From: Lolium rigidum
Taxonomy: Eukaryota > Streptophyta > Magnoliopsida > Poales > Poaceae
NCBI RefSeq assembly: GCF_022539505.1
Contig: NC_061513.1
Coordinates: 175,986,017 to 176,050,016 of the forward strand
Direction: 5' to 3'
DNA: 64,000 bases
Made by a program: the position numbers and the translations under genes. Each line of letters starts with the position of its first letter. Position 1 is the stretch's first letter. Under the pieces are notes generated by a model that was not told where the DNA came from, did no database searches, and saw only the letters and a list, made by a program, of their open reading frames with translations. Shown here piece by piece: positions 57,794 through 64,000 of the stretch.

Positions 57794-59411
57794 CATGCCT
57801 CAACTCAATGAAACGCTTCTCATCCAAGGGCTTTGTGAAGATGTCCGCCAATTGCTCCTTGGTGTCAATGAAGGATAGAACAATATCTCCGCGAGCAATG
57901 TGGTCCCGAATGAAGTGGTTCCTTATCTCAATGTGCTTCGTCTTGCCATGAAGAACCGGATTGTAGGCGATCTTGATGGCGCTCTCATTGTCACACAAAA
58001 GAGGAACCTTGCTATACTCGAGTCCATAATCCCGCAAGGTTTGCCTCATCCAAAAGATTTGAGCACAACTACTCGTCGCGGCAACATACTCGGCTTCCGC
58101 GGTAGAGACGGAGACACAATTTTGCTTCTTTGAGGACCAACACACCAAGGATCTTCCAAGAAAGTGACAAGATCCGGATGTAGACTTCCTATCAACCTTG
58201 TCTCCCGCCCAATCGGAGTCGGTGAAGCCAACCAATGAGAAGTCAGTGTCCCTTGGGTACCGTAGTCCGAAATTTGGGGTATCAACTAAATATCGAAAGA
58301 TCCTCTTCACCGCCATGATATGGCTTTCCTTCGGACTTGCTTGAAACCGTGCACACATACCGACGCTCAACATAATGTCCGGACGAGAAACACAAAGGTA
58401 AATAAGCGAACCTATCATCGAACGGTAGAGCTTGGGATCCACCGCTTTGCCGGTCTCGTCAAGGGAGAGTTGACATTTTAGGTGCATAGGGGTTCCTATA
58501 CTGTTGGCCCTCTTCATGTCGAAGCGCTTGAGCATGTCTTGGAGATACTTTGCTTGATTGATGAAGGTGCCTTGTCGCATTTGCTTAATTTCAAACCCGG
58601 GGAAGTACTTGAGTTCACCCATCATTGACATCTCAAACCTATTAGTCATCAACTTAGCAAACTCATCATTAAACTTTGTGTTAGTTGAGCCAAATATGAT
58701 GTCATCTACATAAAGTTGGCATATGAAGAGCTCCCCATTGACTTTCTTAGTAAAAAGAGTGGGATTGATTTTCCCCACTTCGAAGCCACGATCTTCAAGC
58801 AACTCCTTTAGATGCTCATACCAAGCTCTAGGAGCTTGTTTGAGACCGTATAGGGCCTTTTTGAGCTTGAAGACATGGTCCGGGAAATGGGGGTCTTCGA
58901 ACCCCGGGGGTTGCTTCACATATACCTCCACATGTAAAGGACCATTAAGAAAAGCACTCTTAACATCCATTTGTTGTAGCTTGAAACCATGGTGAGCCGC
59001 AAAGGCCAAAAGGATACAGATGGACTCAAGCCTTGCAACGGGTGCAAAGGTTTCGCCAAAGTCCACGCCTTCAACTTGAGAATAGCCTTGTGCCACCAAT
59101 CTTGCTTTGTTGTGGATGACAATGCCGTGCTCATCTTGCTTGTTCTTGAAGACCCATTTGGTGCCGATAACATTGCGGCAATGATCGGGTCGCTTCATGA
59201 GAGTCCCCACATCATTCCTCTTGAAGTTGTTGAGTTCCTCTTGCATTGCTATCAACCAATCGGGATCTTCAAGTGCATCGTTGACCTTGAGTGGTTCCAC
59301 CATAGAGACAAAGGCGTGGTGCTCACAAAAGTTTGCTAGTTGCCTCCGGGTAGTCACTTTGCTCTTTAAATCCCCAATGACATTACGCAAGGAATGAGAC
59401 TTGAGGCGCAA
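57794..59411 (-). pseudogene. Copia reverse transcriptase and RNase H
   Basis: A long open minus-strand frame; from its first Met the reading is 539 residues to the Tat insertion. Reverse transcriptase: [15 protein letters not shown] (about 52-66), [17 protein letters not shown] (102-118), [10 protein letters not shown] (148-157), [13 protein letters not shown] (186-198) and the catalytic YVDD (234-237). RNase H: DSDWAGD (398-404), STAEAEYVA (436-444) and [11 protein letters not shown] (493-503). All expected catalytic acids are present, so damage is confined to the insertion after residue 539 and a frame change just upstream near 59405. These enzymes copy element RNA into DNA. Confidence 0.88.
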
Positions 59412-59767
59412 ATGTCTTGTGTAGTATCTTCATGGCGAGTATCGACCATAGGAGTAGGTTCTTCTGAGGCCTCTTGATCTTCATCATGATTTAGGTCCTC
59501 GCCTTGACCCTCATTGTTGTTGTAGGGGGCATCATCATCATCAATATGGGAGCCGTATGACTCGGGGGTATTGGGAATGGTAGTATCCATAGAGATTGTC
59601 CCCGAACCATTCGGTGAAGAACTTGAAGCTTGACCTTGGTCATCTGGTGTCGGTTGTTGTGGTAGATGAGCTTGCGGTTGTTGTTGTTGTTGTTGATGTT
59701 GAACTTGAGGTTGTAGAGGTTGGCTTGCACTTGATAGTTGGTGTTGTTGTTGATGTTGAACTTGTGT
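59412..59767 (-). pseudogene. Copia pol linker before reverse transcriptase
   Basis: In a frame shifted relative to the reverse transcriptase. An acidic stretch (SYGSHIDDDDAPYNNNEGQ) follows a glutamine-rich run encoded by CAA/CAG repeats (59640-59765). Such linkers join integrase to reverse transcriptase in SIRE-type elements. It is cut at 59767 by the next element. Confidence 0.65.
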
Positions 59768-60731
59768 TGCCTACCAAAACTCACCGGCGAGCACCGACGA
59801 GCAACACGGAGAGCCGGGAGGCTCCCAGGACTGCTGGTGGGCCCTGGTCCCTCGGGCGACGACCCGCAATGCTCCGGCACACGTCCTGGCTAATGCAAGG
59901 GCGTGCCACCCGACCTATACCCGGTCGGAAGGTGATGGATTGCTTCGATTAGTTTCTCGCATGGCAGACACGTAAACATTAAATACGAGCCCGATCGGCT
60001 CTCAGGTTACCCTGTGAATCGGCTCAAAGAGCCGATTACCCCATGGTTCATGTTGGATTTACGATAACATGGGGATCCTGCTTTATCAATATCAAGTTAA
60101 ACCAATCTACGACAGTTTAGGGTTTTCACCGCATAACCGGAACATCCTACACGTAGTTGAGCCTAGCATATACGAAAGATGATGGAAAACTAGTCCTAAA
60201 GAGGCCTAAAAACCAACACGAAGTCGATTCCCGGAACAATCCCTCTAAGATCAGCAAACCATACCTTGACGCACTACCGGATCGTTCAACCCGTTTGCAA
60301 GGACTAACCATGCGGATATCAAACTAATCCTTGGAGAACAAGGAACAACTATAACAGATCAGATCTACTAAATAGAGAACAAGCAAGATGCTGCCCTTAC
60401 ACCCAATATAGGTGTAAAGGCAGCTAGATATTGAGGGGCAGCGTAGCTAAGCAAGCATATCATGAAAGTATCGACGTCAGCCCCAAAACATCCACGATAA
60501 GGGTGTTGCTCGCCATCAAAAAGGCTTCAGTACAAGCAACACCAACAACGAATAAACTGATACTGCCTAGATCGCAAGATGCGATCTAGGCAGCATGTTG
60601 CTTACCCGGAAGAAACCCTCGAAACAAGGGGTGGCGATGCGCCTAGATTGGTTTGTTGTGAACGTGATCGTCCTCTAAGCCCATCTCAATCACGGCCCAT
60701 CTCCTGCTCTGGCTAAATTCTGGTGATAACA
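59768..60731 (-). repeat. 3' LTR of the second Tat-like element
   Basis: 964 bp; on the minus strand TGTTATCACCAGAATTTAG to TTTTGGTAGGCA. Includes a perfect inverted repeat AATCGGCTC-AAA-GAGCCGATT at 60017-60037. The outer flank TGTGT (59763-59767) would be the target duplication, but its partner is not in the window. Confidence 0.75.
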
Positions 60732-60745
60732 CATGCCCCCCTGGT
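60732..60745 (-). promoter_or_regulatory. Polypurine tract
   Basis: On the minus strand CCAGGGGGGCATG, directly before the LTR start TGTTATC. Confidence 0.75.
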
Positions 60746-60940
60746 TTTGGCAATAATAATTCCAAAACCACTATGTTTTTTCTTCATCGGGTTACGCGTT
60801 GCGGCAGCGTAACCGCTTCGGTTGTCTTTCCATCATGATGCCCCGTCTTCTCAACTCCTCTGTACTGCACGATTGACAGTTTTGGCACCGCGTCCTCGAA
60901 AACTGCTCAAGCATTGAATCATCTCCCACTACATCCCCTT

Positions 60941-60948
60941 TATTTAAT
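60941..60948 (+). promoter_or_regulatory. TATA-like box of the acidic ORF
   Basis: TATTTAAT, 74 bp upstream of the ATG at 61022, with a CT-rich leader in between. It is opposite to the retroelement's own direction. Confidence 0.4.
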
Positions 60949-61021
60949 CTCACCCGAGCAGTTCGCCTCTTCATCCTCCTGTTCCTCATTAGCCATCAGC
61001 AAAAAACCCTCCTCCGCAACC

Positions 61022-61501
61022 ATGGATTCCTCCTCCTCTGCCTCTTCGGGCCTCTCCTTCCTGTCCTCCTCCTCCAGCGAGCCGGCGCCGGAGTACGACC
61101 CGATAGCGGCGTACGAGGCCCTCGCCCCAGAGTGGTGGGACGAGAGGGATTGGGACTTCTCCGTCTGGTCAGAGGATGACGAATCCTTGACCGACGGGGA
61201 GGATAACCTCCAGTTCCTCGTGGACGGGGAGTGGGAGGAGGAGAGCGACGATGACGCCTTCTCCTGGGACGGCTTCTCCTCTTCCGACGAGGAGGAGGAA
61301 GCGGAGGATGATTCCTCCTCCGACGAGTACCCGCCGGTGAAGCGCTTCCGCGCCGGGTCGGAGGACGACGACGATGACGACGACGACGAGGAGGAATACG
61401 GAGCGCCTGCCGACGGCTTCGGCAGCAGCGACGAGGACTTCGCCGGCAGCAGCGCCGACGACAACTACGATGGCGACGACGAGGGCAGCGACGACCCCTA
61501 G
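61022..61501 (+). CDS. Antisense ORF for a very acidic 159-aa protein
   Basis: The ATG sits in near-ideal context (GCAACCATGG) and the frame is open for 159 codons to TAG at 61499-61501. The N-terminus is Ser-rich (MDSSSSASSGLSFLSSSSSE), then a tryptophan-containing block (PEWWDERDWDFSVWSEDDE), repeated acidic Ser/Asp/Glu tracts including eight Asp in a row, and one short basic patch PPVKRFRAG that could be a nuclear localisation signal. There is no catalytic domain. It lies between integrase and the 3' LTR on the opposite strand, the position of antisense ORFs reported in some Tat-lineage elements such as maize Grande. An acidic chromatin or nuclear protein is possible; function unknown. Confidence 0.6.
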   Translation: MDSSSSASSGLSFLSSSSSEPAPEYDPIAAYEALAPEWWDERDWDFSVWSEDDESLTDGEDNLQFLVDGEWEEESDDDAFSWDGFSSSDEEEEAEDDSSSDEYPPVKRFRAGSEDDDDDDDDEEEYGAPADGFGSSDEDFAGSSADDNYDGDDEGSDDP

Positions 61502-61654
61502 ATTAGGGACTAGAATAGGACCAGTAGTAGTACATTAGGCAGTAGATCCTTGTTTTGTGAGCAATCGGCTCTGATTGTAAAAATCCTCCTTTAATCAATG
61601 AAGAATGCTTCGGTTTGATTTTCCCAATTGTCAAAGTAGATCACTGCTCAAAGA

Positions 61655-61895
61655 GCCGATGGCAACGCATCGGTCTTTTACCAAAACGCCAGCAAGGCCA
61701 GCCTCAGTTACCTATTTAGACAGATCCAAGCGACCATTCCCAAATTCAAACGGTAAACTGATACCTGCTCGCAACAATTTGTTCCTCTATAGTCGATGGC
61801 TACGCATCGGCTTTTTAGTTCTAAAGTCGATGTCAGTGCATCGGCTGTGCTTTGCATATTTAAATTTTTTTACTGGCCGATTTCATGCATCGGCC
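61655..61895. repeat. Four dispersed GCCGAT...ATCGGC hairpins
   Basis: Inverted repeats at 61655-61674, 61792-61811, 61826-61845 and 61875-61895, each about 20 bp, of the form G(C/T)CGATG-N6-8-CATCGGC. They lie between the acidic ORF and the integrase end, so they fall in the 3' untranslated part of both the element RNA and any antisense transcript. Confidence 0.75.
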
Positions 61896-61903
61896 CCTAT
61901 ATT

Positions 61904-62976
61904 TCACTGTCCATCATCCCACATACTCGGGAAATATTTCTTGAGATGCTAACCATTGACAGCCACTGGGAACTTCGCACCACTCAGCTCCTCGAGCATG
62001 TATGCGTTGCCCTTTAAAACTTGGTCGACTCTGTACGGCCCGTGCCAATTTGGAGACCATTTACCATACACTTTATCCTTAGTCCCCAATGGCAATACAG
62101 CTTCCCATACCAGATCACCGACGTGGAACTCCTTTGGCCTCACCTTCTTATTATATGCGCGAGCTACCTTGGCTTTGTTCTCTTTAATTTTCTCAAGCGA
62201 CCAAAGTCTAAGTTCCGTCAGATCCTCGATGCTATCACTCATCAGGGCTGCGTATTCTTCAGTTGTTAAGTCATTCTGAAACATAACACGTCTCGACCCA
62301 GCCGTGATTTCCCAGGGCAACACGGCTTCTTGTCCATAGACCAGATGGCATGGCGAGGTTTTTATCGCTCCATGACATGACATGCGATAAGCCCACAAAG
62401 CCTCTGACAATACCTCGTGCCACCGTCTAGGGTGCTCGTCGACTTTCCTCTTAATCAGCTTAATAAGGCTCTGGTTGGACGCTTCAGCTTGCCCATTTGC
62501 TTGAGCATAGTATGGAGATGATCGGATCAACTTAATTCCCATGCCCTCGCAGAACTCTCTAAACTCGCGAGAAATTAAAACCGAACCTCCATCGGTCGTG
62601 ATAGTCTGAGGGATCCGGAATCTGTGGATGACATGTTCTTTCACAAAATTGATAACATCGGTCGATGCTACTGACTTCATAGGGACGGCCTCCACCCATT
62701 TAGTAAAATAATCTGTGATGGCCAAAATCCACACATGGCCTTTGCTCGATGGAGGATTGATTTTGCCGATCATATCCATGCCCCAACCTCGAAATGGCCA
62801 AGGCTTGATGATGGGGTTCATTGTTGATGCGGGTACCATCTGAATTTTCCCAAACTTCTGACATGCTTGACACCCTTTATGGTAATTAAAACAATCCTCA
62901 AGCATGGTGGGCCAATAAAACCCCGATCGCCTGATCAACCATTTCATCTTATGAGCCGATTGATGAGTTCCATAGG
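61904..62976 (-). pseudogene. Tat-type integrase with one stop
   Basis: Zinc-binding domain (THQSAHKM...CQACQKFGK), catalytic core with WGMDMIGKI, TTDGGSVLISREF and YYAQANGQAEASN (the D, D and E region), then GHLVYGQEAVLP-type and KVRPKEFHVGDLVW motifs. A TAG at 61949-61951 replaces what is probably a CAG; reading through gives HLKKYFPSMWDDGQ and the normal stop at 61904-61906. The start is lost to the Copia LTR at 62977. Otherwise the frame is open, so this element decayed recently. Confidence 0.85.
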
Positions 62977-63206
62977 TGAAAGTGCATGGATCCCCCATGT
63001 GTGGTTTTGGTAATTAATGACAATCCCTATGGACTAATGTTTGCATTGAGTTATATTTGTAGGAGTTGTCCATAGGCAATTCTTGAACCATATGTTGGAT
63101 TCAAGGTTGCAATAAGAAGAAATTGATGAAGGATATCAAGTGTCAAGTATGTCTTGAAGATGAAGATGAAGTGAGCCCTCAAGTTACTTCAAGACATCAA
63201 CATGAT
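62977..63206 (+). mobile_element. Copia LTR start (Maximus-like), cut by gap
   Basis: Begins TGAAAGTGCATGGATCCCCC and continues with the TGTGTGGTTTTGGTAATTAA stretch I associate with Triticeae Maximus-type LTRs. It breaks the Tat integrase. ATAGG (62972-62976) would be one target copy; the other end is lost in the gap. Confidence 0.6.
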
Positions 63207-63306
63207 NNNNNNNNNNNNNNNNNNNNNNNNNNNNNNNNNNNNNNNNNNNNNNNNNNNNNNNNNNNNNNNNNNNNNNNNNNNNNNNNNNNNNNNNNNNNNN
63301 NNNNNN
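63207..63306. other. Assembly gap (100 N)
   Basis: 100 N within or next to the Copia LTR. Confidence 1.
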
Positions 63307-64000
63307 ATATATATATATTTACATATTTTGTGTAGCCTAGGCATTATGTATTTCATGCTAGATTTTACATATGTGTAAAATACATATACATGTATAAGCA
63401 TAATAATTTAAAGATTTTTAATTTTTTTAAATAGTTTAAATTGCCGTATTCGTTAAAAAATGTATATATTTTCTTTCACTTTCCATTTCTAGGGCACTCA
63501 AAAATAACTATGTGTAAGTCGATATTAAGAACCATTTGCTATGCGCTTTTAGATCCGTGCGAGTACTAAGGGATGAGAAGATCTTCTCGAGTGGTTCTGA
63601 ATGTTGACTGAGCAATAACTAATTTGAAGCCTCTACTAAAAATATTTATCTTTATTTTGCGGATTGAGTTTGCTTTGAACTTTGATGCCACTTATAACTG
63701 AATGTACAGATCTGAATAATAATTTTCACCAACCTCCATGTTATCACTTTGGAAGTTGCCAACAGCACCTGTTGTACGATGCCATAAAATTATTTGACAA
63801 TCCTAGTAATACAAGTCAAAGGAGTACAACGGTTGGTTTTGATCAAATTTTAGCTGTATTTCACTTTCTCTCCACAAACTATATGTCCCGTGGAGCATCT
63901 ATAAAAGTCAGCTGAAAAATTCAAGCCCCCAAGAATCTGAGAACCAAATCGCAAAAAAAATAATCTAAGAATCAAACTAGAAGCGCTCCACAATATTTCT
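63307..64000. other. AT-rich sequence, no gene seen
   Basis: Starts with (AT)6. No open frame with a recognisable product; the 77-codon frame at 63682-63915 has no domain. The end (from about 63910, with GAATCTGAGAACCAAATCG and AAACTAGAAGCGCTCCACAA) resembles grass MITE subterminal sequence, but no inverted partner is in the window. Confidence 0.35.

Larger units (their letters stand above)
24069..59767 (-). mobile_element. Copia element (SIRE/Maximus-like), split by a Tat element
   Basis: Read on the minus strand, the end of the element is at 24069: 3' LTR (24069-25353), polypurine tract, a roughly 0.9-kb 3' spacer, the last codons of pol (26247-26286), then after the 31.5-kb insertion the RNase H and reverse transcriptase (57794-59411) and the linker before them (to 59767). 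There another element (59768 on) cuts in, so integrase, gag and the 5' LTR are not in the window. The pol order, the LTR type and the CT-rich PPT strand match SIRE-lineage Copia elements. Confidence 0.8.
59768..62976 (-). mobile_element. Second Tat-like gypsy element, 3' part
   Basis: Minus-strand order: integrase (62976 to 61904), a 1.2-kb region with hairpins and an opposite-strand acidic ORF, a polypurine tract and the 3' LTR (59768-60731). The 5' part is cut by a Copia LTR at 62977. 60746-60940 is untranslated and TATA-poor on the element strand. This family is distinct in LTR, integrase and antisense gene from the Tat element at 26287. Confidence 0.8.

Noticed and set aside
60940..61464. 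174-codon Ser-rich frame on the minus strand
   Set aside because: It is the mirror of the Asp/Glu-rich plus-strand ORF; GAC/GAG repeats read backwards give serine. The plus strand has the better start and TATA-like box.
63682..63915. 77-codon frame near the right end
   Set aside because: No domain, weak start context, and the surroundings look like non-coding or MITE-like DNA.

Overview
The window is plant nuclear DNA. The repeat families, the tRNA-Asp primer sites and the LTR types point to a grass of the Pooideae (Triticeae or a close relative); this is judged from memory of such repeats, not from a search. I find no convincing host gene, tRNA, rRNA or CRISPR array. Almost everything is LTR retrotransposon, nested up to four deep, with one hAT element and one LINE tail. 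Three 100-N gaps (20690-20789, 39768-39867, 63207-63306) mark assembly joins inside repeats.

Layout. 1-3712: old repeat debris (LTR-like and gag-like pieces, a PIF/Harbinger-like end). 3718-11540: a solo LTR with target duplication ACCCT, split by a complete 6.4-kb non-autonomous gypsy element (4322-10699, minus strand, duplication GGGCT). 11546-15059: LTR debris and a 5'-truncated LINE. 15060-20390: the 3' part of an Athila-like gypsy element (broken integrase, small coiled-coil ORF, long 3' region, 3' LTR). 20790-24068: a Tat-like gypsy fragment (RNase H, integrase) split by a 1.07-kb hAT element with an 8-bp duplication. 24069-59767: a Copia element (SIRE/Maximus-like) on the minus strand whose pol gene is split by a 31.5-kb Tat-like gypsy element (26287-57793, duplication CATGC). 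That Tat element has gag and protease, no reverse transcriptase or integrase, and a spliced gene of at least seven exons on its opposite strand. It is itself split twice. A 15.6-kb minus-strand element E1 (duplication GTCGC) lies in gag and carries within its own 5' LTR a plus-strand element E2 with three LTRs (duplication CCGGG). A 6.35-kb element with TG...CA ends (duplication GACTG) lies in exon 4 of the antisense gene. 59768-62976: another minus-strand Tat-like element with 3' LTR, integrase and, on the opposite strand, an intronless gene for a very acidic protein. It is broken by a further Copia LTR at 62977.

How the parts relate. The short elements (4322-10699, E1, E2) have no pol genes but share primer site, polypurine tract and a 2.6-kb 3' block. 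Part of that block is recognisable in the Athila-like element with integrase, so they look like dependants of an Athila-like helper. Both better-preserved Tat elements carry an antisense gene between the gag/pol genes and the 3' LTR, but the two genes are unrelated. Differences between near-identical LTR copies fall strikingly often at CAG/CTG triplets, which may be a sequencing artefact of methylated CHG sites and should be kept in mind when judging frameshifts here.
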